From: Monilinia fructicola
Lineage: Eukaryota; Ascomycota; Leotiomycetes; Helotiales; Sclerotiniaceae
DNA length: 64,000 nucleotides
Assembly: GCA_008692225.1 (NCBI GenBank)
Contig: VICG01000009.1
Coordinates: 1,945,001 to 2,009,000, forward strand
Direction: 5' to 3'
The notes under the pieces were generated by a model. It did no database searches and had not been told where the DNA came from. It saw only the letters and a program-made list of their open reading frames with translations. The position numbers and the translations under genes are program-made. This document shows, piece after piece, positions 45,836 through 57,399 of the stretch; the first letter of the stretch is position 1, and every line of letters begins with the position of its first letter.

Positions 45836-47719
45836 TCAATTGTCCCAAGCTTTCGAATTCTTGTTCACCTCATATACGCTCTTAGATTGCAGTGATAGTG
45901 CAATACTAATATCTTGAGATTGATGATCTAAATCAAAATCACGAGATATCTTATCATTCACCTCCCATGCTGGAGGAAGTTGAGTGGGATGGTAAATAAC
46001 TTGTCCCATATATCCGGAACTCCCACGAATGTCTAGCTCATTTGATATATCAAGTTCACAAGGCATGTCAGAATTTGGTTTTATCCCTGTCAAAGATTCC
46101 ATCTCAGCGTCTGATACATCGTGAGTGATTATATCTTCAATGATTTTCATCTTCTTCAGTAGAAGAAACCATTGAGCCTTTCTCAACAGTTTGAACTTCA
46201 TCTGAGTTGGATTTTGGTTGAGATTCTTCGACGGAGTGCTCCTCTGTATCTTGAACAATCTGATTGGCATCTTTCATCTCCCAATATAGAAGGTACCGAA
46301 GGAAGACCTGTATCTTTGCGTTGATCAAAGTCATTTTTCTGGCGAGGGCGAATGGATATGGAATACATCCTCATCAAAGTCATCTTCTGGTAAAGGTGCC
46401 TGGATATGGGATTCATCTCGATGAAAGTCATCTTCTGGCAAAGGTGATTGGATATGGGATTCATCCTCATCAAGGTCGTCTTCTGGCAAAGGTGACTGGA
46501 CATGGGATTCATCTTGATCTTCAAAACACATCCTCATCCTCTTTGGGAGATTGATTCTTCTTTCCATCTCTCTCGTTCTTGGCCTCAATTCTCTTCTTGA
46601 GGATCCAGTCCTTCTTCCATTGTAGAACCATATCCCTAGGTACTTTCATGTCTTTGACACTTGATTTTTGCCAATAATCCTCGAATTCATCCATTGTAGG
46701 TAGGTATCTTTTCGATTCTTTGTTCCAAATTTCCCAAGCTTTGATGATTGTTGTTACATCATGATTCATGAGGCGGAAAGAATCTCCCTTTTCCTTTATG
46801 GTCCTGGCAGATTCCGAGACTTTTTTGAATAACTCTTCATTCACAACTTGTATTCTTTGGAAAGTCTGAGAAGAGATGGGTGATATTCAAGTGCATCCTT
46901 TAATTTACCAAGTTGTGAATCATCGAGAAACAATCCAAATGTTTTCAGATTTTTCGAAAGAGTATCGAACTCGGCCTCAAATGCAACCCAAACATCGTAT
47001 CCTTCCATCTCTAATGGGGTCTGTCACCACACCTACTTCTAAGTGCAGTTGATAAAGCATATCTGACAAATTCTATATCCCCATCAAAGAAAGGAAAACA
47101 AACCAAAGTACATAATGATTTGCACAGAGGAATAGTGAGTGAAGTTTCGTTTTTTGATAAACTGACCATTATAATCATAGCCACTCCAGTCATCATTAGC
47201 TGCTTTGATACCCTTTGGAAATAAATCAAATGGAGCACAATTAAAGATTGATTTTGTTCTTCTCCATAATGAAATCTCATAATCATGGGTGAAATCCAAC
47301 AGGATTTGATCTTCTTCGGTCCATTCTACAGAATCATAATCTGCATTGGAGTCACTAATTGTTTCTCCATGAACGTCAGGCATTTCATCATCTGAAGATT
47401 GTGCGACAGCTTTTCCTTCCATTGAAGGTTTTGTAGCTTGACGCTTTCTTTTGTTTGGAGCCTTGGACGACTCAGCAGGTTCTTCATCATTGTCTTTCAT
47501 CGATTCATCGCTATCAACGACAATTGATTTCGAGTGTCGTGGTCTGCCAGGGCCGCGACGCTTCGGTGGGGTATCCAGATCGGATTTTGGTTGCGACCGG
47601 GATTTTCCACGTTTGGTAAGTGGAGCACCGTCAGATTCGGAATCGGATGTTGTCAGATTTGAATCTTTTGATTTGTTTGCATTAAGATGCGCTATCTTCT
47701 TGGTGGTTTTTGGTGGCAT
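45836..47719 (-). pseudogene. AT-hook nuclear-type protein with serial frame breaks
   Basis: A lineage-type hypothetical gene. From the ATG at 47719 the first 190 residues read cleanly: Ser/Asp/Lys-rich sequence with an AT-hook-like RRGPGRPRHSK, then an ordered segment (WTEEDQILLDFTHDYEISLW). Coding-like sequence then continues downstream but only by changing frame by one base at about 47166, 47022, 46857, 46525, 46336, 46272 and 46145. Segments include DIEFVRYALSTALRSR, EGYDVWVAFEAEFDTLSKNL and MDEFEDYWQKSSVKDMKVP. Four 16-residue DESHIQSPLPEDD repeats follow, with an acidic C-terminus to 45836. Most breaks lie in or next to A/T runs and few in-frame stops occur inside segments. No known domain beyond the AT-hook. 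A TIR element sits just upstream of its start. Confidence 0.55.
46338..46560 (-). repeat. 48-bp coding repeat
   Basis: Four tandem copies of a 48-bp unit encode DE(S/V)(H)(I/V)QSPLPEDD(F/L)-type 16-residue repeats within the broken AT-hook gene. Confidence 0.8.
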
Positions 47720-47755
47720 CTTGTTGTTTGTACCTTGTTAGTAGAAAAAACAATA

Positions 47756-48697
47756 GAAGATCCACGGGCCAACTGAACACACTGGCCAATTGAACGCGCT
47801 AGACCCTTTTAAGTAATGTACAAGCAATATTTCATTTTTAAAGGTATATTTAATTTTAATACTTTATTATTGTTATATATATTTTTATAATAATATTACT
47901 TTGAATAATATATCCTTTTTCTTAATATAATTAATAAAAAATCTTTAAAAAATAATTTATAATTTTAAATTTATAATAATAAAGCTTTTTTAATAGATTT
48001 ATTTATTTAATTTATAAATATTAAATATAAAAATAATTATATAATTTTAAATCTTTTAATTTTATTATAATTAATTAAAAAGTATATAAGTTACTTTTTA
48101 TAAATATATTTATAAAGCTTTATTTTATTAAATTAAAATTATTAATGAAAATTAATAATAATTTTTTTAAAAAAAGAATAAGTTAAAAGATTAAGTTTCT
48201 TTAAAAAAAACTATAAAGATTTTCAATATTTATAAAAAACTATATTTTTTAATTATATTTTTATATATTTATAAAAAAAGTAGTAATTATAATTTAATTT
48301 AATAAATAAACTAATAATAAACTTAAATTAATATAATATATAAAAAATTATTTAAATTTGAAATAAAAACAAGATTATATAAGAAATAATATTTAATAGC
48401 TTTAAGAAAATCAAAAAATATTCTATTTTTAATTTGAGAAAAAGATTATTAATTTTAATTTTCAAGTTTTTTATATAATTTGAATAATATAATTAAGAAA
48501 AAATAATAAAATTAATTGTATAATATATAAAGATTAGTTTAAATATCATTTAAAAAGTATAATTATTATAATTTGATTTAATATTAAATATAGTAATAGA
48601 ATAATAGTAGAAATTTAGGTTGAAGCTTGAAAGCGGTGACCTAATTAGGTTAGACTGTTCAGTTGGCCAGTGTGTTCAGTTGGCCTGTGGATTCTTC
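47756..48697. mobile_element. 942-bp terminal-inverted-repeat element with TA target duplication
   Basis: The ends are inverted repeats of about 48 bp: left GAAGATCCACGGGCCAACTG at 47756, and the right end is its reverse complement, finishing at 48697. Within each repeat a GGCCAACTGAAC dodecamer occurs twice with an 18-bp period. TA dinucleotides at 47754-47755 and 48698-48699 look like the target duplication of Tc1/mariner/pogo-type insertions. The interior is nearly pure A+T with no coding capacity. It is a non-autonomous (MITE-like) or RIP-eroded DNA transposon. Its left end is 36 bp upstream of the start codon of the minus-strand AT-hook gene. Confidence 0.8.
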
Positions 48698-49169
48698 TAA
48701 AGGAAATTATATTCACGAGACTTAACACTCCTCTACCTGCCCTCTGGTATTAATTTCTTTCCTCTTTACATCCTTGTCGATAGATCATGGGGACAGTGGG
48801 ATAGGTAGATGGAATGAATATACCAAGGAGTGGATTGGCTGACATTCACTGGAAATCAAATTGATTGACTAACAGGATAACTTTCAATGTTTTAGCGTCA
48901 CTTATGGATTTATTACACACGAGAACAGTAGGATAAGAGAAATTGAACTATCAATGTTCAAAGGTGAATAATAAATCATTGGGATTTCAAAAGAAATTGC
49001 ACTTTAAGGCCTCGCTGCGCCTCCGAATTAATTATTTGATGATGGCGATACACGTGACTTGCGCTTAATCTTTTCTTTGGGGGAAGACAAGTTCTCTCAC
49101 ATTCGCATACTTCGAAAGAAACCATCTTGACTTTAACAATAAATTTTATACTTGGTGCAATCAAAGAGA

Positions 49170-50658
49170 ATGATTCCTTACCAGTCAAGAAAAGCAGAAA
49201 TGCTTGAAAAATTGTTTGATCAAGGCCGAGAAAACGCTGAATATAGAAACGCGTCGAATGAGGTCGCGAATGATGAGGTGGTTACATCTTTGGCAGAGCT
49301 AGAGAAGCTCAAGGTGTTAGAATGCGCCATCTACAAGAAGCTTTGTGAGTATAAAAAATAGATCTCCTTTTTGGTTGAAGGGAAAAAAACACTAATAATT
49401 TATAGTCGGTGATGATCGTACAGGTACAGAAACATCTGACTCTTCTGTTGTCGACAAGAACAATAATACACTCGTCGACTCACATCCATCCGAAGCCTCC
49501 TCCTTGGTGAAAACCAACATCAGTTATGCAGATCAAGCTGCCAAGGAGCCTCCTCCTCCAAAAGCACCAGAATTGACCTTTATGCAAAAAAGACATCTGG
49601 CAATTACTGCAGATGCCAAGAAGAGAATGGGTGAAGCAGCTTGGAACAGATTACTAGTGGAGGGAAGGCAGGCTCAAGAGGCGGCATTTAAACTTGATGA
49701 TATTATGGACCGCCGCCGCCGTCTCCTACCAATGATGCCAGGTGGAATAATCCACCAATATTCCTCTTTCGCCCCAGCTAACTGGAATTGCGAAAACATC
49801 TGGTCTGCTGAGGATGGGAAGCAAATAAAAAAGGCTGAAGAGAAAACTCAAGGTCCATCTCAAAAGCAAATTTGAGAAAGATTCGTATTTTCGAGTGTGG
49901 CCTGAACCAAGTGATTGGGACGCATTTGAAAAGGACCAAGTAAAAGGATTGGCCCTCCTTGCTAGAGCTGAAAAAATTTGTGGAATTTTGGATTTGGGAT
50001 TACATATCTCGAATTCATTACGCAGATAAAGTTCCATTGACTACTTGTCTTGGTTGGTTTTTGCTTGGTGATGATTGTCCCAGATATAGGGAATTCATCA
50101 AGAAATCTATCAATCCTAAACCAAAGAATTCAGTCGAGGCGACAAAGTTCTTCCAAGCACAGATACAAGATTCTTGGAAGAAATTGCCAGGTGTCATTGC
50201 TAGGGAAAATAGAGAGCATGATGAGATTAAGAATAGGTCAAGTGAATACACTGGTACCATTCCTCAACCAATCCTTAAAGATACCTGGAAGCAACGACAA
50301 GTCAATGAAGAAGGTGTCTCAAGGCAAATGTCCAAAGAGAGCAGCTTTATCGATGCTAATGGTGTCACTCACGTTAAACGAAAGGCTGCTGAAGAAGCCG
50401 ACAAGACCACGAACAAAAAGATGAAGGGACCATCATCACCTGAAAAGGTAAGAATGGTGCCTTTCGGAGTCGTCGAGGCCGATGCAAAGGGCGAAGAAAA
50501 GATTACCCCAGCAAAAGATTCTCGTGGCGTAACTCACATTTCTAAAGAAGCCGCTGATAAGGCTGATGAGAGGTTATGCCAAGGAGACTGAAGAAGCTTC
50601 GAATGTCACTACAAATGATGATGACATGGATGCTCAATCAGATGATTTGTACGATTGA
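49170..50658 (+). pseudogene. Hypothetical gene with serial one-base frame breaks
   Basis: I do not recognise the family. Exon 1 (49170-49344, MIPYQSRKAEMLEKLFDQGR) joins in phase to 49406 across a 61-bp intron with a GTGAGT donor and TTTATAG acceptor. Coding continues with NISYADQAAKEPPPPKAPEL and a helical segment (AITADAKKRMGEAAWNRLLV). It then needs a one-base change at the A6 run near 49818 to reach KDSYFRVWPEPSDWDAFEKD. Another at the A4 run near 49943 reaches ELKKFVEFWIWDYISRIHYA. A third near 50567 reaches an acidic end (NDDDMDAQSDDLYD, stop 50656-50658). Each looks like one extra base. Two related SF-D-GVTH(V/I)-K-AA-ADK motifs occur near the C-terminus. It stands opposite the AT-hook gene across the TIR element. 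Confidence 0.5.
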
Positions 50659-51579
50659 AGAAAATCAATCAACACATATTGATAGAACTCTTGGTGGAGG
50701 AGATCTGGAGAGACCTGATAGGGTTTAGTTGGAGGGATTTTTGTGGGATGGGTGGTTTTGAGGACATCTAATATGGTTCAGTTGGAGGTTATTGAGGTAG
50801 TTCTTGAGGAGGTTATCTAAGGGGTTCTCGGGATATGATATCGTGGTGATGAAGGAGGTTTAAAGTAGAATGAAAAACTCTTCGTTCATGCTGGGAATAT
50901 GATTTCTATTCATTGTGAATATCATCGTGAATAGGAGGTGACTTGTCCTTTTCCTTTCATGATATGATTGATTAATTGTGATCATCATCTTCATCCACCT
51001 GTTTTTACTTCTGTACTCTTGTGTGTGACGATTGAATGGCTGATGCTATGTAACTGTGATTTTTCTTTCATGGTTAGTTTGATGGTAAGTCTGAATTAGG
51101 ATGAAAATTACTATGGTATCATGGGTGTATGTGTTCTTTGATTTAATGATGCAGTATATATTCTATTATTGAGGTGAGATTTGAGTTTTTGAAACTTAAT
51201 TAATGGTTGAATATTGATTGAATCAAGATTTATGTCTTGTGTGTGAGAGAGAAGTGAAGGGAAAAAAGAGTGAAGGTTTGTTTACAGGAGAGAGGGAAGA
51301 AAAGGAAATGTCGTTAGATAAGAATACTTAGCTTAATCTTACTAATATCTGACTCTGATCTGGCCACAACATGTATGTAAATTAACCGATGGAGCCTAAC
51401 TCTTTACAACTTAGCCAACCAGCTTCCACAGGTAGCCTTGGAACCTTGGAATGCAAAAAATCCTTCACTGTCCACGGGTACCTCGGGAATCTAGTCTAAT
51501 GTTTACTTAGCCCTACCTAGGTACCTATAAGCCTCAACCTTTTCCATTAATTAATTAACCAACAGTTTACCGAAGGATG
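50659..51579. other. Spacer, no gene
   Basis: This is 3'-flanking sequence rich in ATGATT and GGTT words. A CCTACCTAGGTACC motif lies near 51520. Nothing else is seen before the AT block begins. Confidence 0.5.
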
Positions 51580-52460
51580 TAAACGATCGTTTTCTAAATT
51601 ACATATTTTTAGCCTAGATTTTTTATTTATATATTTTAAAGTATTTTATTAATTAAAATAATCTTTTTTTTAAATATATATTCTAAATTCTTAAATTTTA
51701 AGAATTTAGAATATATATTTAAAAATATAAAAAGTTTAATTCTTGTTTAGTTATAATATTTCGAAATATAAAATATATTTTATAATTTTATTATATTCTA
51801 GTTACTTCTTATTTTAAATCTAAAATAACTTAAAATTTAAAAGATTATAATATTAACGAATATTTATAATCTAATTAATTTTTAACTATCACGAAGGACG
51901 AGTTATACGAGAGCATACGAGGATCACCAATAGAAGCAAGTATTAAATATAGAATATGGTATATTAAATAAGCTATTAATTTTATTTTTATTACAGAGTA
52001 TTAGAAGAAGTATATATAACTAAAAGAGCAGTATGTAATTTTCGATCGGGGAGCACAGAATGCTTTATATATCCGAGATCGATGTTGGAGGATCGGAATA
52101 AACCTTCGGTCTATGTTTTCGGACGACTTGTCGGCTGGAAAATTATTCCCCCGAGGGAATCAGTCGTTTTTTTTTGTTTTTTTTTCTATGGTTCAAAATT
52201 AAAATCACGTGAGTCACGTGAAATTTTTCGAATGACTTATTCAATAGAAATTTATTCTTTCGAAGGAATCACGTGAGAATTACGTAAGCATGTTTAATAC
52301 TATGAAAATAATATAAATAATATAAATAATATAAATTATATAAATTATATAAATTATATAAATTATATAAATTATATAAATTATATAAATTATATAAATT
52401 ATATAAAATATATAAATTATATAAGTAATATAAATAATATAAATAATTCTTATATTTTCT

Positions 52461-53034
52461 TTTTAAAAGCTATATACGAAAAAAAGTATATAAAGCGTTT
52501 AATTTATTTTAGATTATATTTAAAATAAAATAAAATAAAAAATGGAAAGAAAAAATAATATAAATAATATAAATATTTTTTATATTTTATTTTTTAAAAG
52601 CTGCGCTAGAAAAAGTATATAAATAATAAAATTAATAATATATATAATACAAATAATAGAAATAATAGAAATAATACAAATAATAGAAATAATAGAAATA
52701 ATAAAAATAATAGAGATAATAGAAATAATAGAAATAATAGAATTAATAAAAATAATAGAAATAATAGAAATAATAGAAATAATAATAATACTAAAAATAA
52801 TATATATAATATAAATAATATAAAAGATTTATATCTTTATGATTTCAAAAGCTGTTTTAAAAAAAGTATATTAATAATAAAATAATAAAGAGGGTATTAA
52901 TAATATAAATAATATAAATAATATAAATAATAATAAATAATATAAATAATATAAATAATATAAATAATATAAATCATATAAATATTCTTTATTTTTTTAT
53001 TTTTTAAAAGCTGCGCTAAAAAAAGTGTATAAAA
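52461..53034. repeat. Four-copy core repeat separated by AT microsatellites
   Basis: A core of about 32 bp (TTTTAAAAGCTGCGCTA followed by an A run and AGTATATAA) occurs at 52461-52494, 52592-52623, 52845-52872 and 53002-53034. Copies 2 and 4 keep GCTGCGCTA, while copies 1 and 3 are A/T-shifted. The material between them is purine/AT microsatellite. Confidence 0.7.
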
Positions 53035-53973
53035 TTTTTCATTTTTTATATTATATTTATAATCAAATTAATAAATAAATAAATAAATAAAATAAATAAA
53101 ATAAAATAAATAAAATAAATAAAATAAATAAAATAAATAAATAAAAAAATATAAAAAAAAAATAAAATAAAATAATAAATAAAATAATAAATAAAAATAA
53201 ATAATAAATAAATAAATCAAATAAATCAAATAAATTAAGAATAGAAAGAATATAAAAGATATAAAAGATAGAAAAGATAGAAAAGATAGAAAAAATAGAA
53301 AATAAATATAATAAATATAATAAATATTATTATATTATTTTAAATTATATTAAAGTTATAATGTTTATTATATATATATTTTTTAATAAATATTATATTA
53401 CAATAATTACATTATAAATATATAACGTAAATATTAATCACGTAATATTATTAATGTATAAATAGTTAATAATTAGTATATAGCTTTAGCTTATAGTATA
53501 ATAATATTATTATCTTCTTTTCTTTTATTAAATTGTACTAATAAGATTATTTTAATAAAAATATTATACTTTAATATATTATTTTATATATAATAATATT
53601 TTGATTATTTTTATATAAGTTTTAATATTATATATAATATTAATTATAATATTCAATAAAGATTTATAAATAATTTTTTATATTTTAAAAAGCTTTTATA
53701 TATTTAATAATAATAAGTTTAATAAAATGAAATTAAAAATAATATTTCATTAGAATTAAATATAACATTCAATAAATAGTCTTAATTTTATATAATTAAA
53801 ATTAATTCAATTTTTTAAAATTTAAATTAAATAATTCAAAATAATATATCTTTTAAAGTTTTCTTTTATATATTATTAAATTTTAATTTATAAAATTTTA
53901 AATAAATCAATTATTAATCTTTAAAACTTTTTAATTTTTAATATTCTATTTCAAAATTTAATAAGTTTGTTAA

Positions 53974-54232
53974 TTTATTATAAATTTTATTTTTATATGA
54001 TTTTTATTTTAATATTAACTTAAAATCTAAAATAATATGAAATAAATTTTCTTTTTTACTAAATATATAATATATAATTAATAAAAATATAAAAATAATT
54101 TATTTATTATAAATTTTATTTTTAATTGATTTTTATTTAAATATTAATTTTAAAATCTAAAGTAATATTACATAAATTTGCTTTTTTATTAGATATAAAA
54201 TTTATAATTAATAAAAATAATAAAATAATTTT
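53974..54232. repeat. 129-bp tandem duplication
   Basis: Two adjacent units starting TTTATTATAAATTTTATTTT at 53974 and 54103 share the same word order throughout, with scattered mismatches. Confidence 0.75.
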
Positions 54233-55774
54233 TTTCTATTATTTATATCAAATATTATTTTCTCCTAATATATATTTTTATATATAAAATTAAAAACTAA
54301 TAAATTAATAATAAAAGATAAGATTATTAAAGAATATAAACTTCTTTAAATTTTATAGTTTATTTATTATATATATTTTTTATAATATATTTTCTTAAAA
54401 AGAATTAAAATTTTTAATAATATTTATAATATATAATAATATAACTTACTATTTTAAATTGATATAAATTTAATAGATAATAAAATTTTACTTTTTTTAT
54501 TTATTATAAAAGAATTATAAAATTGTTTATATTATATTTATTTAATTTATTATCTTTTATTTTATTATAATATATATCTGTTTAATATTAAGATATTATA
54601 TATAAAATTATATATTATAATAAAACGTAATTAAAATATATATATATATATATATAATATAATTCTTTAAAATTTTTCAATATCTCTATTCAATAAAAAA
54701 TTATTTAATATATATTCTTTTTTATTTAAAATAATAAATAATCAGAATATCTAAGAAGAATTATTAATTATAAATTTTTAATAAAAAAAGCTTTTATTTC
54801 TTTTATAAAATAACGATATATTAATATTTCTAAAAATTAATTTTTAATTAATAAAAATAATCAGATATTTCTTTTTTTTTATTAAACTATTAATTTATTA
54901 ATTCTTTATAATTTTATATATAATAAAAAGTAGTTTAACTATTATATTATTAATTGAAATTATATATTTATTATTAATTAGTTATATACTGATTAAAATA
55001 TATAATTAATAATTTTATTATATATTAATAATTAAATTATTAAAATTACTATTGATCTAATAATTAATTAATTTATAAATTTATTAATAATATAAAGTAT
55101 TAAGATTTCGAATCCCTCGTTCGAAAACTTGCGTTACGGCCGGCGGCCGTCCCAATTATTCCCCACCAATGATATGGTAGGATCACATGATCACTTTTGC
55201 GTGACAGTAACATAATTGGTCTTTTCCCATTCTGAGCTTTCCTCGTCTTGCCTAGGATTTTATCTCATCCTCAGACCCTCTGATCGATTTAACGTTTTTT
55301 ACTAATCTGCCTTAATTCAATATAAAATGTTAAAAAAAATTTAACACTTATATTTAATCAATCAAAGCTTGGGGAACGTTAATCTTCCAAAGGGTTTAAA
55401 GAAACTTGGGCGTTTTTTTGGTAAGAACCTTAAATGTTTAGTAATAGAATTTCAACAATATAGTTTTACTTTTCAACAATAACTTATTAAAAAAATAAGT
55501 ATACCATTTGAAAACCTTTAATTTTATAATATTTATTAAATTTGCATTATAAAAATTCATTATATTGTTAATTTATAATTTTATTATTCATTTTTTATTT
55601 TAAATATTTTAAGTTTTATATTTTAATCATAATATTTTCAATATTTTTATACTAACCTTAATTTTAAGTGCAATCGAATCCTTATATCGAATATAATATT
55701 TTAGGGATTTGCCAATTATATTAATAATATTCTTTTAGAAATTTAAAAGAGAATATTTAAGGCTATTTAAACCA

Positions 55775-55912
55775 AAAAAGCTAAGAGATGCTAGGAAAGG
55801 CTAGGAAATACTAGAAGATGCTAGAACAGGCTAGAAGATAAACCAGAAAATGCTAAAAAAGGCTAGAAGAAACTAAAAGAAGCTAAGAGAAGCTAGAAAA
55901 AGCTAAAAGATA
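55775..55912. repeat. GCTAGAAGA-type minisatellite
   Basis: About a dozen irregular 9-12-bp units related to GCTAGAAGA or GCTAAAAGA on the plus strand. Confidence 0.75.
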
Positions 55913-55934
55913 AACTATTTTCGTATTATAGCAT

Positions 55935-56255
55935 TTAACCTTATTGAAATCTATAATATAACTATTTTTTCGAATGATTTGTTTATATAATAAAAATCAG
56001 TTGGATTAGAAGATTTTTAAGATATATTTTTTTTAATAAAATATTAAGTTATTATAAAATGGTAAAGGGGTAAATGATTAACGTTAATAATGTAAAGAGT
56101 ATTCAACTTTGTTAAAATTTATAATTTAACTATTTTTTAAATGATTTGTTTATATAATGAAGATTAATTAGATTAAAAGATTTTTAAGATATATATTATT
56201 ATATAGGAAAATAGTTAGTTATATAATATTCAAAGGGTAAAGTGGTTATTATTGT
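55935..56255. repeat. 167-bp tandem duplication
   Basis: Two units share TAACTATTTTTT, AATGATTTGTTTATATAATG and AGATTTTTAAGATATAT. The landmark ATGATTTGTTT starts at 55974 and 56141. Divergence is mostly between A/T states. Confidence 0.7.
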
Positions 56256-56450
56256 AAAATATTATATTTTATAAAGATTAATTTTTAACTTTTAACGATA
56301 TAATTGTATATTATCAAATAATATTATAATTATATAATATATATCAAAATAATTATAAAATTCTATTCTATATATTGAATCTGCATTAAAATTATACGAT
56401 TGTTGGATTATTTATAATTATTAAATAAATATTTTAAAAAAAAACAAATT

Positions 56451-57399
56451 GTTACATTTCACATCTAAGGCACGCTTAAAATATCTTAGACCCTTTAGAG
56501 ATCCTACGGTATGCCCTATATGCCTTTTATTGGTCAGTTTATAGATTTTATGATTATGTAATCGAAGAAGGGTCTGAGGATGAGATAACCAGGATTGAAG
56601 TTTAACTAAAGGTTGCATATTGAGCGAGCAGCGAGAGATGGCAACAACGGAAATACTAATTTCCGATATTCTACAGGTATGACCTATAAATAGATCAGAT
56701 GATTTATTCCCCGTACCCCACACTTTGAGACTCTGCACAACATACTGATTCTTCGGGGGAATCTGATTCTCCCGAGGTCGAGACCACTAACCTCCTTTAG
56801 GGGCTTATCAATATCCATGGATCCATGGATTGTTAATCAATTCACCCTTTCTGTCATTTTTTCATTTTGATTTGTTCTACTACAAGCCCTGGAGAACATT
56901 GATGTTCTATTCTAGGCCAGATTCTGACTTTGGGAAATTGTTCGACTACCTAGGTACCGTATAGTATCGCTGAGTTTAAGCTAAGTTTAAGCTAACCTTA
57001 AACTAAGGTAAGCGTGATGAGATATCACGTGTACAGACACGTGATATTTGTCACACCTTCCAAGGTTACCTAGGTAATGATAATGAATATTATGTGGGGG
57101 AGGAAAATAATGAGGTAATAGAGGTGAATGGTGTAAGTGGTGGTGGCGGCAGAGGTGTTGGGTGGCTATGGTAGAGGAGTCGATGGTGAATCTAATGACT
57201 AAACCAGATCACGTGAAAGTCATGCCTCAGTATCTACAATTGTTTTCACGTAATAAACTAGACTCAAAACAGTCGAGTATTGCCTCGAGGTTATTACATT
57301 GAACAAATAATTTGATCAACAAACAATTTGATCAACAACCCATTTCATGATTGATCTACTTATCTTCAAAATCAAACTCACAATTACCTAACTCTCAAT
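56451..57399. other. Spacer and helicase-gene upstream region
   Basis: Normal composition resumes. A minus-strand open frame at 56421-56738 has no ATG start I trust and no recognised features. A perfect CACGTG-bearing hairpin lies at 57022-57047 and more CACGTG-like boxes at 57210. The last 100 bases are C/A-rich leader. Confidence 0.5.
57022..57047. promoter_or_regulatory. Perfect inverted repeat with paired CACGTG boxes
   Basis: Eleven-base arms ATATCACGTGT and ACACGTGATAT flank a four-base ACAG loop. Each arm contains CACGTG, the E-box bound by bHLH factors such as Cbf1/Pho4 types. It lies about 355 bases upstream of the helicase-like start codon. Binding is inferred from the motif only. 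Confidence 0.55.

Larger units (their letters stand above)
51580..56450. repeat. AT-rich island with nested tandem repeats
   Basis: About 4.9 kb of almost pure A+T, interrupted by short normal-composition patches at about 51885-51935, 52020-52270 and 55105-55330. No open frame of substance exists. It contains TATATAAAT (52306-52440), AATAATAGA (52648-52795) and AAATAAAT (53068-53232) arrays. It also holds a four-copy AAAAGCTGCGCTA core, a 129-bp tandem duplication, GCTAGAAGA minisatellites and a 167-bp tandem duplication. Composition and duplications fit repeat-induced point mutation of transposon debris. A centromere-flank or replication role is possible. Confidence 0.75.

Noticed and set aside
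55080..55150. tRNA 3' half, from TTCGAATCCC near 55110
   Set aside because: No acceptor pairing, D-arm or anticodon arm can be found in the A/T sequence upstream.
56421..56738. 105-residue minus-strand frame at the AT-block edge
   Set aside because: No trusted start, partly formed by A/T-rich sequence, and no recognisable motif.
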